DNA of 64,000 bases, taken from NCBI RefSeq assembly GCF_001953985.1, contig NZ_MBEI01000079.1, positions 264,648 to 328,647 of the forward strand, written 5' to 3'. A program made the translations under genes and the position numbers. The notes under the pieces are model-generated. The model was not told where the DNA came from. It searched no databases and saw nothing but the letters and a program-made list of their open reading frames with translations. This stretch comes from Mycobacterium colombiense. GTDB lineage: Bacteria; Actinomycetota; Actinomycetes; Mycobacteriales; Mycobacteriaceae. Position 1 is the stretch's first letter. Each line of letters begins with the position of its first letter. This document shows, piece after piece, positions 34,103 through 42,647 of this stretch.

Positions 34103-35062
34103 ATGACACAGACGAACCTTGCCCGGCCGCACGGCCTCAGCCGCATCGATCCGGTGCTGCGCGATGCCGCCGTGGAGTTGGGCGCCTTCGAATTCCGCGC
34201 CGAGACACTGCAGGCCGAGCGGGAACACGCCAACCTGCTGGCCGCGCAACGCGCCGCAGCGGCCGATACTTCTGGCGTCGCCATCGATTCACGATCCATC
34301 GCCGGTCCGGACGGCCAGCAGCTGGGCCTGCGTTTGTACCGCGGCCGCACCGAATCCCCCGCGCCGCTGGTTGTGTACGCGCATGGCGGCGGGTTTGTCA
34401 CCGGGAACCTGGAGACCGACCACGCGCACTGCGTGGAGCTGGCCCGTGACGGCGGCTGCCTGGTGGTGTCGGTCGACTACCGGCTGGCCCCCGAAAACGC
34501 GTGCCCGGCGGCGCTCGACGATGTCGAGGCGGCCTTCCGTTACGCCGTCGAGAACAGCGCGGAGCTGGACGCCGACGCAAGCCGCGTCGCGGTAATGGGC
34601 CGCGATGCGGGCGCGGCGCTGGTCGCGGGTCTGACCCAGCGCATGTTCGACCAGGAGGGGCCGGCGATCCTGATGCAGATCCTGCACCAGCCGATGCTCG
34701 ATTCCGATGCCACGCCGTCGCGTCGGGAATTCCAGCGCACCCCGGGTCTCAACGGTCCGGCCGTGAGCCGGGCATGGAACCACTATCTCGGCGACGCCCG
34801 CGCCAACGGTCAGCACGTCCCCGCCCACCGGGCCAATCTCGAAGGGCTGCCGCCCACATTCGTCAGCTGCTCCGAGATCGATCCGTGCCGGGACGAGGCC
34901 ATCGACTACGCCAACCGGCTGTTGCACGCGTACGTCCATACCGAATTGCACGTGATCGCCGCGACCTTCAACGGCTTCGACTCGATGGTCCCCGATTGGG
35001 TTGTTTCCCAGGAGAATCGGGCGCTGCACGCGCAGGCGGTGCGCCGCGTGTTCGCCATGTAG
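34103..35062 (+). CDS. HSL-family alpha/beta hydrolase lacking Ser and His
   Basis: This 319-residue protein has the hormone-sensitive-lipase family frame: the oxyanion HGGG (94-97), DYRLAPE (125-131) and the acid region SEIDPCRDEA (258-266). In active members the nucleophile elbow is GDSAG and the base lies in a GxxHGF segment. Here the elbow reads GRDAG, with Asp168 at the serine position, and the later segment reads ATFNGFD, with Asn290 at the histidine position. It is probably a pseudo-hydrolase, perhaps ligand binding, or has new chemistry. Start taken at 34103; 34067 and 34025 are alternatives. Confidence 0.85.
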   Translation: MTQTNLARPHGLSRIDPVLRDAAVELGAFEFRAETLQAEREHANLLAAQRAAAADTSGVAIDSRSIAGPDGQQLGLRLYRGRTESPAPLVVYAHGGGFVTGNLETDHAHCVELARDGGCLVVSVDYRLAPENACPAALDDVEAAFRYAVENSAELDADASRVAVMGRDAGAALVAGLTQRMFDQEGPAILMQILHQPMLDSDATPSRREFQRTPGLNGPAVSRAWNHYLGDARANGQHVPAHRANLEGLPPTFVSCSEIDPCRDEAIDYANRLLHAYVHTELHVIAATFNGFDSMVPDWVVSQENRALHAQAVRRVFAM

Positions 35063-35135
35063 CGCAACCGTGTGCGAGTGACCCCGCCGGCCGTCTCGAC
35101 TTAGCTGCTGGTCCCCGCTTTTACCGATTGAACTC

Positions 35136-35153
35136 CGGTATCTCTTACGGTAT
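35136..35153 (+). promoter_or_regulatory. Direct CGGTAT repeats upstream of ACAD pair
   Basis: CGGTAT occurs twice 12 bp apart (35136-35141 and 35148-35153), the second within TTACGGTAT. The spacer is AT-richer than its surroundings. It lies about 123 bp before the first ACAD start, inside a 213-bp gap with no gene. Possible promoter or regulator site; weak evidence. Confidence 0.3.
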
Positions 35154-35275
35154 TGAGCGTTGCTAACATCGGAATCGGCAGCCAACCGAGGACCGATCGG
35201 GCGGATGATCAAACACTCAAACCAATTCCGTTGCAGCCGCAGCGATCGAATGTCAAGAAGGATCCCCTCGGCACT

Positions 35276-36418
35276 ATGACCACCCTCGACTCTCCCGAAA
35301 AGGTCCTTTTCACCTCGACCACCCAGGCGTTCCTGGAAAAGGAAGCGCCGCTGCGCCGGGTGCGGGAGCTGCACGCAGCGGGCACGTCATTCGATCCCGG
35401 GTGGTGGCAGCGCGCCGCGGAGCTCGGCTGGACCGGCCTGCTCGTGCCGGAGGAGCTGGGCGGCGGAAGCGTCTCGGAGAATGGCTTCGCCGATCTGGCA
35501 ATGGTCGCCGAGCAACTCGGCAAGACGGTGGCGCCCGGACCGCTGTACCCGGTCAGCACCGTGCTGGCCGGGCTTGTTGAGTGCACAAACTCCGACGAGC
35601 ACGCCGACGCGATCGAGGCGCTGATAGCGGGTGAATCCGTGGCGTCGTGGGCGGTCTGTGAGCCGGGCCGGGGCTGGGCACCGCTGGATCCGTCCGTCAC
35701 GGCCACCGAAACCGATTCCGGTTACCGCATCGACGGCATCAAGGACCGCGTAGAGGCGGCCGCCCAGAGTGCGCTGCTGCTGGTGGTGGCGCGCTGCGAC
35801 GCCGAGATTCGTCAGTTCCTGGTCCCGACGGACGCGCCGGGGGTCCGGATCGAGCCTCAGGAGTCGGTCGATCTGGTCAAGCAATACGGCCGGGTGCACT
35901 TCGACGGCGTCGTGGTGCCGCGGTCGGCGGCCGTCGGCACCGGTGGCGAGACGGCTGCGCTCGTCGATCGACAAAGCCAGATCGCCCAGGTGCTGCAATG
36001 CGCCGAGGTGGTTGGTGCCCTGCAGACGGTGTTCGACTTCACCGTGCGGTGGGCGCTGGACCGGCACACATTCGGTCGCCCGCTGGCGTCGTATCAGGCG
36101 CTCAAGCACAAGTTCGCCGACATGAAGCTCTGGCTGGAAGCCTGTCGGGCCACCACCTCGGCGGCGGTCGCCGACGTGGCGGCCCGCGCGCCGGAGGCGA
36201 ATGTGTCGGCGAGCATCGCCAAGTCGTACGTGGGCGAGATGGCGGGTCAGATCGTCCAGGCGTGTGTGCAGATGCACGGCGGCATCGGGGTCACCTGGGA
36301 GCACGACCTGCACCTGTACCTGCGCCGGATCACGTTGTACCGCGGCATGTTTGGGACGCCGGAGGAGCATAATCTGCGCGTATACGAGTTCGAGAAGGCG
36401 GGTCGTTCGGCGAAATGA
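35276..36418 (+). CDS. Acyl-CoA dehydrogenase, partner-type subunit
   Basis: This 380-residue ACAD-family protein has helical N-terminal and C-terminal domains around a beta domain. The arginine-containing FAD contact WALDRHTFGRPLASYQALKH and the VQMHGGIGVTWEHDLH motif are clear. The C-terminus lacks the GGTxE segment. The next gene, 10 bp downstream, supplies that motif, so the two are expected to form a heteromeric dehydrogenase like FadE28-FadE29. Start chosen at the ATG at 35276 after AAGAAGGA. Confidence 0.9.
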   Translation: MTTLDSPEKVLFTSTTQAFLEKEAPLRRVRELHAAGTSFDPGWWQRAAELGWTGLLVPEELGGGSVSENGFADLAMVAEQLGKTVAPGPLYPVSTVLAGLVECTNSDEHADAIEALIAGESVASWAVCEPGRGWAPLDPSVTATETDSGYRIDGIKDRVEAAAQSALLLVVARCDAEIRQFLVPTDAPGVRIEPQESVDLVKQYGRVHFDGVVVPRSAAVGTGGETAALVDRQSQIAQVLQCAEVVGALQTVFDFTVRWALDRHTFGRPLASYQALKHKFADMKLWLEACRATTSAAVADVAARAPEANVSASIAKSYVGEMAGQIVQACVQMHGGIGVTWEHDLHLYLRRITLYRGMFGTPEEHNLRVYEFEKAGRSAK

Positions 36419-36428
36419 TGAAGATCCG

Positions 36429-37673
36429 ATGACGTCGACCGAGTCCGTTGCCCAGTTCGCCGCCCGGGCGAGGGCATGGCTGGCGGACAACATGCCCACC
36501 ATCGACAGTGAGGCCCCGCCGGCCGCGCCGCGTGACGAGGAATGGGCCTGGCTGAGGGCCAGAGAACTGCAAAAGCGTTTGTATGAAGGCGGATTCGCCG
36601 GCATCTGCTTCCCCCGCGAGTACGGCGGCCTCGGGCTGGACTACGAATACCAGAAGGCCTTCGACGTCGAATCCCTCGACTACGAGATGCCGTTGATTCT
36701 GAACACCCCGACGTTCACCATCTGCTGCGCCACCCTGCTCGACACCGGCAGTGAAGACCAGAAGAAGCAGCACATCGCCGCGGCGCTGCGCGGTGAGGAA
36801 GTGCTGGTGCAGTTGTTGAGCGAGCCGAGCGGCGGATCGGACCTGGCCGGGGTCCTCACCCGGGCCGAGCGGCGCGGTGACCGTTGGATCATCAACGGCG
36901 CCAAGACCTGGAGCACGAGCGCGTTCGCCGCCGATTACGGCCTGTGTCTGGCCCGCACCAACTGGGACGTGCCCAAGCACGAGGGCCTGACGATGTTTTT
37001 GGTGCCCATCGCGCATCCGGGAATCACGTTGCGGCACATCACGATGCTGAGCGGTTCCACCGAATTCTGCGAGGAGTTCCTGGACAATGTCGACGTCGGA
37101 GATGACGCCGTGGTCGGCGAGGTCAACGGCGGTTGGGCGGTGGCGTCCCGGCAGCTGTATCACGAACGCCGAGCGGTGGGTCAGGGGTCCGAGTTCGCCA
37201 GCGGCAGCGGCAGCGAGGGCGGCAACGCGATTCCGGTTGACTACGTGGCGCTGGCGGAGAAGACCGGGCACGCCGACAACGAGCGCGTGCGCGAGATGGC
37301 CGGTCGTGCCCTGGTCCATCGCGCGGTGGCCGACCAGCTGATCGGTCACGTGTACCGCAGCGTCAGGGACGGCGCGCTGCCGCCCGCAGCCGGAACGCTC
37401 ATCAGGCTGTTCCACTCCGAGACCACGACCACCGATGTCGACACGGCGCTGGCGATAGCGGGAAGCGCCGGCGTGGTGGGGGAGCAGGGCGCCGGACTGG
37501 AAACGGGCCTGCGGTATCTATCCCGGCAGACGGTCGCCATCGGCGGCGGCACAACGGAGATGGCCCGCAACGTGATCGGCGAGCGGGTGCTGGGCTTCCC
37601 GCGGGAGTACGCCGCCGATCGCGGGGTTCCGTTCAATCAGGTGCGGCACGGCGAGCGAGCCGACCGCGCCTAA
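36429..37673 (+). CDS. Acyl-CoA dehydrogenase, catalytic-type subunit
   Basis: This 414-residue ACAD has QLLSEPSGGSDLAG as the flavin/substrate motif and INGAKTWSTSAFAADYG in the beta domain. The C-terminal AIGGGTTEMARNVIGERVLG corresponds to the GGTxE signature. It contains a Gly/Ser-rich loop (FASGSGSEGGNA, residues about 258-269) not present in the neighbours. It is paired with the ACAD 10 bp upstream. Its last 4 bp overlap the end of the convergent PAS-phosphatase gene. Confidence 0.92.
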   Translation: MTSTESVAQFAARARAWLADNMPTIDSEAPPAAPRDEEWAWLRARELQKRLYEGGFAGICFPREYGGLGLDYEYQKAFDVESLDYEMPLILNTPTFTICCATLLDTGSEDQKKQHIAAALRGEEVLVQLLSEPSGGSDLAGVLTRAERRGDRWIINGAKTWSTSAFAADYGLCLARTNWDVPKHEGLTMFLVPIAHPGITLRHITMLSGSTEFCEEFLDNVDVGDDAVVGEVNGGWAVASRQLYHERRAVGQGSEFASGSGSEGGNAIPVDYVALAEKTGHADNERVREMAGRALVHRAVADQLIGHVYRSVRDGALPPAAGTLIRLFHSETTTTDVDTALAIAGSAGVVGEQGAGLETGLRYLSRQTVAIGGGTTEMARNVIGERVLGFPREYAADRGVPFNQVRHGERADRA

Positions 37674-39637
37674 CCCTCGGCGACGACGTTCTCGGCGAGG
37701 CCGCTGACCACCGGGATCTGCACCAGCGACAGCACGTGGTGCGCCGGGCTTCCCGGCGGGGCCACCAGCACGTACTCGCTGCCCTGTCGGAGCGCCCGCT
37801 CGCGGGCGGCGGCCAGCGCGCTGACCCCCGCCGATCCGAGGTGGGTGACGGCGGTGAGATCGACCGTCAACGGTGCTACGCCGGAACGGCTTTCGACCGC
37901 GATCTGACGGTCCAGGGTGGAGGCAGTGTTCGAGTCGACGTCGCCACTGACCACGATGCGGCCCGGTTCGCTGACCTCGGAGACGAATTCTGCATTGGCC
38001 CTCCGCCGGTCGGCCGCCCGGCCGATCACCGAGTCGGTGACGAAATTCGCCCGCCGCGAGAGTTGGTGCGTCAGACTGGCGGTCGTCCCGTCGGCGCCGT
38101 GACTGACGTGTGCCTCCGACACCAGGGCCTCGGCCATGGCGAGGCCGCGGCCGCGGCCGGCCTCGCCCTCGCGGTGATCCTTCCACCGTCCGCGGTCGGT
38201 CACCGAGGCGTGCAGGTTGCCATCGCCGGACAACGTCGCTTCGACGACAACGCCGTCGGGGACCTCGGCCGCATAACCGTGCTCGACCGCGTTCTCGACG
38301 AACTCCGAGATTGCGTGCACCACATCGGAGATGTCGTCGGCGTCGGCGCCGATCTCCGACAGCCACTCCCGCAGGCGGGTGCGTACCGCGCGTGCGGTCC
38401 GGATGGTCGCGTCCAGTGTCAGGTGTAGGGGTGCGGGCGGTGTCCGGCGTTGCGCCGCAAGAAGAGTCACGTCGTCGCTGTAGCCCGTCGAGCGCAGCAG
38501 TAATTCCAGTGTCTCCGAGCAGATTCGGTCGATCGGGCGCACCGATGATTCGATCACGAACCCGCGTTGGCCGCCGACGATGTTTCCGGCCAGCTCGGCG
38601 AATTCGGCGGTGCTGGCGACCAGCGGCCGGCCGGGCCGTTCGATCAGGCCGTCGGTGTACAGCAGGATCGAGTCGCCCACGTCGAGGAATTCGGTGCGCA
38701 CCGGAAAGCCGGTGCCGCTACCGAGCGGACCGCCGCCGGAGGGCTCGAGATAGCGCGCGGTGGCATCCGCCGTCACCAGAAGCGGCGGCGGGTGTCCGGC
38801 GGTGCAGTACCGGAATTCGCCGGTGCCGAACTCGAGCGAGCCGACGCAGATGGTGGCCGTGTTCGAGCCGGGGACGTGCTTGCGGAAGCGGTCGACAGCC
38901 TCGAGCGCCTCGGCGATCGGATAGCCCGCGACGATCTGCATCCGCAGCGCGGTGCGCAGCTGCGACATCACCGCGGCCGCTTCGACGCCGTGGCCGACGA
39001 CGTCTCCGACGACGAGCACCAGCCGGTCGCCGAGGGGTATCGCGTCGAACCAGTCGCCACCTGCCGCGGTGTCCTCGGCGGCGACGAGATACTGCGCGCT
39101 CACGTCCGCCCCGGGAATGATGGGCACCGACGGTGCCAGCAGCGCCTGCTGCATGACGGTGGCGGAATCGCGGACGTTGCGATACCGCTCGGACATCTCC
39201 TCGAGGCGTGCTTCGGCGGCCATTCGCGTCTGCACCCGGCTGGTGACGTCGACGAAGGCCAGCTGCACGCCCTCGATCGAGCCGTCCTCTGCGCGCCGCG
39301 CCGTGACGATGAAGTCGAAGAAGTGTTCCTGCGCGCGTCCTTCGCCCTCGAAGTCGGCCTGCACCCGCCATTCCGTGCCCGACTGCGGCTCGCCGGTTTG
39401 ATATACCCGGTCGAACATCTGCAGGATTTCCTGGCTCTCCAGCTCGGGGTAGATGTCGCGCACAAATAGCCCGATGGAGTCAATTGGCGGACTGAGCGTG
39501 CGGTAAGCCGCATTGACCGCGATAAATCGGTGGTCGGGCCCCTCGAGCCCGACCAACAGCGCGGGGACATTCTCGAAGACGCGGCGTACGTCGTCTGCCG
39601 CACCGACGGTTCTGTCCCAGTCCTTTTCGGCCACCAT
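37670..39637 (-). CDS. PAS-RsbU-RsbW-STAS fusion, Rv1364c-like sigma-factor regulator
   Basis: This 655-residue multidomain cytosolic signalling protein has, in order, a PAS domain (about 20-150), a SpoIIE/RsbU PP2C phosphatase (about 165-400; GGDWFDAIPL and YTDGLIERPG), an RsbW-like HATPase kinase (about 405-530; EFVENAVEHG) and an RsbS/STAS antagonist domain (about 555-655; HLGSAGVSAL). Order and length match M. tuberculosis Rv1364c, which acts in the SigF anti-sigma network (established knowledge). AGGAGG precedes the ATG by 9 nt. It is unrelated to the catabolic neighbours. Confidence 0.92.
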   Translation of the reverse strand: MVAEKDWDRTVGAADDVRRVFENVPALLVGLEGPDHRFIAVNAAYRTLSPPIDSIGLFVRDIYPELESQEILQMFDRVYQTGEPQSGTEWRVQADFEGEGRAQEHFFDFIVTARRAEDGSIEGVQLAFVDVTSRVQTRMAAEARLEEMSERYRNVRDSATVMQQALLAPSVPIIPGADVSAQYLVAAEDTAAGGDWFDAIPLGDRLVLVVGDVVGHGVEAAAVMSQLRTALRMQIVAGYPIAEALEAVDRFRKHVPGSNTATICVGSLEFGTGEFRYCTAGHPPPLLVTADATARYLEPSGGGPLGSGTGFPVRTEFLDVGDSILLYTDGLIERPGRPLVASTAEFAELAGNIVGGQRGFVIESSVRPIDRICSETLELLLRSTGYSDDVTLLAAQRRTPPAPLHLTLDATIRTARAVRTRLREWLSEIGADADDISDVVHAISEFVENAVEHGYAAEVPDGVVVEATLSGDGNLHASVTDRGRWKDHREGEAGRGRGLAMAEALVSEAHVSHGADGTTASLTHQLSRRANFVTDSVIGRAADRRRANAEFVSEVSEPGRIVVSGDVDSNTASTLDRQIAVESRSGVAPLTVDLTAVTHLGSAGVSALAAARERALRQGSEYVLVAPPGSPAHHVLSLVQIPVVSGLAENVVAEG

Positions 39638-39813
39638 CTGGCCGTCCTCCTAGCAGCCTCCGAGCGGCCCGCAACGCAGGGCCGGGTCGAGAACCGGGTC
39701 AATGGGTTGACCTAATTTGCACACGTAGTTGTTCAGATTAGCAATGGTTCTTGGATGCGCATTGCAACGGTTTGGTTACCGGTATGAATTGTGTCGGCTA
39801 ATTCGGTTGGCAA

Positions 39814-40398
39814 ATGCAATTTACGCCTGCGACAATCGCGACCGCCAGCGGCGAAACGGCCCGTTTGCGGCCGGTTGGGCGAGGGTACCTCGCAGTCGTG
39901 GCCGATCTCGTGGCGCGACGTACGACGGCGCTGTGGCGGCGCCTCCTGTCGTCGCCAGTGCTGACCTTGAACGGCTGGGTGGCATTCAACCTGCCGCGCG
40001 CGGTGACCGCGCTGGGCGGGGGACTGCTGACCGGGCTGGTGGCGGTGCACGTCTACATGCTGGCCACCGAGCCGAACCTGCCGCGGTATTTCGTCGCCTA
40101 CGTGCTGGTGCTGGCGGCAGGCTGCCTGACCGCGGCGGGCGCCATGGTGGTCGGCATCAAACCTGCTGTGCCCCAGGCGGGTTGGTATCTCGGCAGTATG
40201 ATCTGCGCGGCCTTTCTCGCTCTCTATCTGGTCACTCGCTGGGTCAACCTGCCCGGGCTCGTCACGGTCACCGCCCGATGGGATTTCGCGCCCGGGACAT
40301 TGGGGATGGCTTGCGCGGCCGCGTTTATCGCCGTGCACATGACGGTGCTGTCGGGCATCAACGTGGCCTACCCGCGACGCCAGCAGTGGTATGACTGA
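39814..40398 (+). CDS. Four-helix membrane protein beside b-type/Moco fusion
   Basis: This 194-residue protein has about four transmembrane segments (for example around AVTALGGGLLTGLVAVHVYM and YVLVLAAGCLTAAGAMVVGI) after a basic N-terminal region. No known family is recognised. It ends 12 bp before the cytochrome b/molybdopterin gene, so it may be a membrane subunit or assembly partner of that enzyme. A GTG at 39898 would remove the non-hydrophobic first 28 residues and is an alternative start. Confidence 0.65.
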   Translation: MQFTPATIATASGETARLRPVGRGYLAVVADLVARRTTALWRRLLSSPVLTLNGWVAFNLPRAVTALGGGLLTGLVAVHVYMLATEPNLPRYFVAYVLVLAAGCLTAAGAMVVGIKPAVPQAGWYLGSMICAAFLALYLVTRWVNLPGLVTVTARWDFAPGTLGMACAAAFIAVHMTVLSGINVAYPRRQQWYD

Positions 40399-40410
40399 CG
40401 GGGCTCAGGC

Positions 40411-41901
40411 ATGACAACGTTGGACTATCCGGCATGGCTGCGCATCGATCACTGGCTGAACGTCTTGTTCGTGACGCTGATCCTGCGCAGCGGCCTCGAG
40501 ATTCTGGCCACCCACCCGAAGTTGTATTGGCACGACGACAGCAAGCCGGGCACCGAGTGGGCGCGCTTCACCCGAAAGGTGATGCCGCGGGACAGGATCT
40601 ACGACACTCTGGATGAGGAAGAGGACTACAGCCCGTTCATTTCGTTGCCGGGCCGCGCGCAGCTCGGCGTGGGCCGTCACTGGCATTTTTTCGTGGTCAT
40701 CGGTTGGATTTTGCTGGGCCTGTCCTACTACATCCTGTTGTTCACAACCGGCCAGTGGCATCGCTACTGGCCCGCGTCGTGGTCGATCTTTCCCGAAGCG
40801 TGGGACGACGTCGTCACCTACCTGACGTTCAATTTGCCGCCGGTGTTGCCCGGTGAGCCGTTGGACGCCATGCAGAAGCTGACCTACGCCGGGGTCGTCT
40901 TTGTTCTGGCGCCTTTTCAGATCCTGACCGGGGCCGCTCAGTCTCCGGCGATCGAGGCGCGGTTCCCGTGGTACGTGCAAATGTGGGGTGGCCGGCAATG
41001 GGCGCGCAGTTTGCACTTCCTGGGCCTCATCGCGTTCCTGGTCTTCATCGTGATTCATCTGTCGATGATTTTCTTCTGGGGCTGGGGAAGGCTCACCGCG
41101 TCAATGATTTTCGGGGCTGTCCGCAACACCTATTGGGCGACCACGATCTCGCTGCTGATCATTGCGGCGATCATCGGCGTCCATGTCGCGGCGACGGTCT
41201 GGAGTCTGCGCAACCCGCGATCGGTTCAGCGCGTGCTGGGGGCGGTGGTGACCACGGTGCGCCTGCTGCTGCTGCGGCCGCTGAACTCGCGGCAGAACTA
41301 TCCGGCGCACAAAATCTCCAAGCAACACCGCGTCAACGGAAAGCCGCCCACCAGCACGGAATACAAGGTGATGGCGGTGCATAACTTCGTGGACTGGCGG
41401 CTGCGGGTCGGCGGGCTGGTGGAAAACCCCGTGACCTTGGACCTGAGGGCGCTGCGCGGGCTGGCCGAGTCGGAAACGCAATGCGTGATGCACAATTGCG
41501 TCCAGGGCTGGACCAGCATCGGAGAATGGACCGGCGTTCATCTCCATCAGCTGGTGGACCTGGTGCGGCCGCTGCCGCAGGCGCGCTATATCTGCTTTTT
41601 GACGATGCAGGACAACAGCACCGACGAGCCGTCGTCGCACGGCGGAGGCCAGTTCTACGAGGTTCTCGACCTCGAGTTCGCCGACAAGCCGCAGACGCTG
41701 CTCGCCTATGAAATGAACGGCGCGCCTCTGCCAATCCAACACGGTGCGCCCTTACGCCTGCGGGTGGAAACTCAGGTGGGCTTCAAAATGGCCAAGTGGA
41801 TCAACCAGATCGAATTCGTCGAGGACTACGCCGGAATCGGCATGGGGACGGGCGGCTGGCGCGAGGACCGCGTGTACTACGACAAGGACGTGGAAATCTG
41901 A
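40411..41901 (+). CDS. Cytochrome b561-like / molybdopterin oxidoreductase fusion
   Basis: This 496-residue protein joins two modules. Residues 1-270 are a multi-helix membrane domain with candidate heme-ligand histidines (His14, His90/His92, His202, His216), as in di-heme b561/FdnI-like cytochromes. Residues about 310-496 are a sulfite-oxidase/MsrP-type molybdopterin domain in which Cys363 of HNCVQGW is the expected Mo ligand. It thus resembles an MsrPQ-type pair in one chain, taking electrons from the membrane pool to reduce, or from a substrate to oxidise. Its substrate is unknown. Confidence 0.85.
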   Translation: MTTLDYPAWLRIDHWLNVLFVTLILRSGLEILATHPKLYWHDDSKPGTEWARFTRKVMPRDRIYDTLDEEEDYSPFISLPGRAQLGVGRHWHFFVVIGWILLGLSYYILLFTTGQWHRYWPASWSIFPEAWDDVVTYLTFNLPPVLPGEPLDAMQKLTYAGVVFVLAPFQILTGAAQSPAIEARFPWYVQMWGGRQWARSLHFLGLIAFLVFIVIHLSMIFFWGWGRLTASMIFGAVRNTYWATTISLLIIAAIIGVHVAATVWSLRNPRSVQRVLGAVVTTVRLLLLRPLNSRQNYPAHKISKQHRVNGKPPTSTEYKVMAVHNFVDWRLRVGGLVENPVTLDLRALRGLAESETQCVMHNCVQGWTSIGEWTGVHLHQLVDLVRPLPQARYICFLTMQDNSTDEPSSHGGGQFYEVLDLEFADKPQTLLAYEMNGAPLPIQHGAPLRLRVETQVGFKMAKWINQIEFVEDYAGIGMGTGGWREDRVYYDKDVEI

Positions 41902-41902
41902 G

Positions 41903-42226
41903 ATGACCGATACGGCGACCCAGGGAGTCGGGGTGCGTCCCGAGCTGATCAGCTTGGATAACGTGGCGCACCACCGCGTGCTCGAGCAGATCGCGGCGAA
42001 GGGCGGGCACTGTGAAGCCTGCGGCGCAACCGATTTCGCCGTCGGCGATGCCCTCTACCTCGGTTTTCTATTCTTGAACGAGGATGCCGACGCCTACATG
42101 GTCGCGCTGACCTGCCGCAACCCGGACTGCCCCAAGCCGCGGACCGCGATCAGACTGCGCGACATCGACTTTCTCACCTACGCAGGAAGCGACTCGGACC
42201 CTTCCGGGCATGACGGCCCCGGTTAG
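41903..42226 (+). CDS. Small zinc-ribbon-like protein
   Basis: This 107-residue protein has two cysteine pairs, CEAC (about residues 37-40) and CRNPDC (about 73-78), separated by a strand-rich region. This fits a zinc ribbon. Its ATG follows the molybdopterin-fusion stop by one base, so it is co-translated with it and may help maturation or be a small subunit. It overlaps the end of the convergent hypothetical gene by 53 bp. Function unknown. Confidence 0.68.
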   Translation: MTDTATQGVGVRPELISLDNVAHHRVLEQIAAKGGHCEACGATDFAVGDALYLGFLFLNEDADAYMVALTCRNPDCPKPRTAIRLRDIDFLTYAGSDSDPSGHDGPG

Positions 42227-42548
42227 CCTGACCGTCCGTGGACCCCGGGAGCTGCGGCCGCGCGAGGCCGAATCGCTCTATCAGCGGCGACAACTCGCGT
42301 AGCTGGTCGCACAGCGATCGAAACCGCCGCTGATCGTCGTCGTCGAGCTGCCCCAGCGAATCGTAATGCGCCATGCGCGGCAGCCGTCCCGCGAGCGCGG
42401 CGCCCCACCTGATGCTCAGGTCGTAGATCTCTTCGTCGTCGATGTCGTCGCGCTGCCCCAGTCGTTGCAGCGCCTCGATCTGCTCGGTGAGGAGTGCGAC
42501 GTCGTCGTCGATATTGACCGGCGTCCCGTCGTGCGCTGCCACGCTCAT
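42174..42548 (-). CDS. Hypothetical protein
   Basis: This 124-residue acidic protein has a helical first two thirds (DDDVALLTEQIEALQRLGQ, then DDQRRFRSLCDQLRELSPL) and a short basic tail. No family is recognised. Coding is supported by codon pattern and a clean ATG start, but its 3' 53 bp overlap the convergent zinc-ribbon gene, so one of the two ends could be shorter in reality. It may be a mycobacteria-specific small protein. Confidence 0.55.
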   Translation of the reverse strand: MSVAAHDGTPVNIDDDVALLTEQIEALQRLGQRDDIDDEEIYDLSIRWGAALAGRLPRMAHYDSLGQLDDDDQRRFRSLCDQLRELSPLIERFGLARPQLPGSTDGQANRGRHARKGPSRFLRR

Positions 42549-42647
42549 CTGCCCTCCATCCGCCGGACGACGCGTCGACCGTTATGTCGACGAGTACCCG
42601 ACGGCGGTCCGGCTACACCGAACCGTCGTCGGGCAGCGATCGGGCGA

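Noticed and set aside
39729..40394. A 221-codon plus-strand frame overlapping the membrane protein
   Set aside because: The other frame (39814-40398) has clear hydrophobic transmembrane segments and typical codon pattern, while this one is an Arg/Gly-rich shadow.
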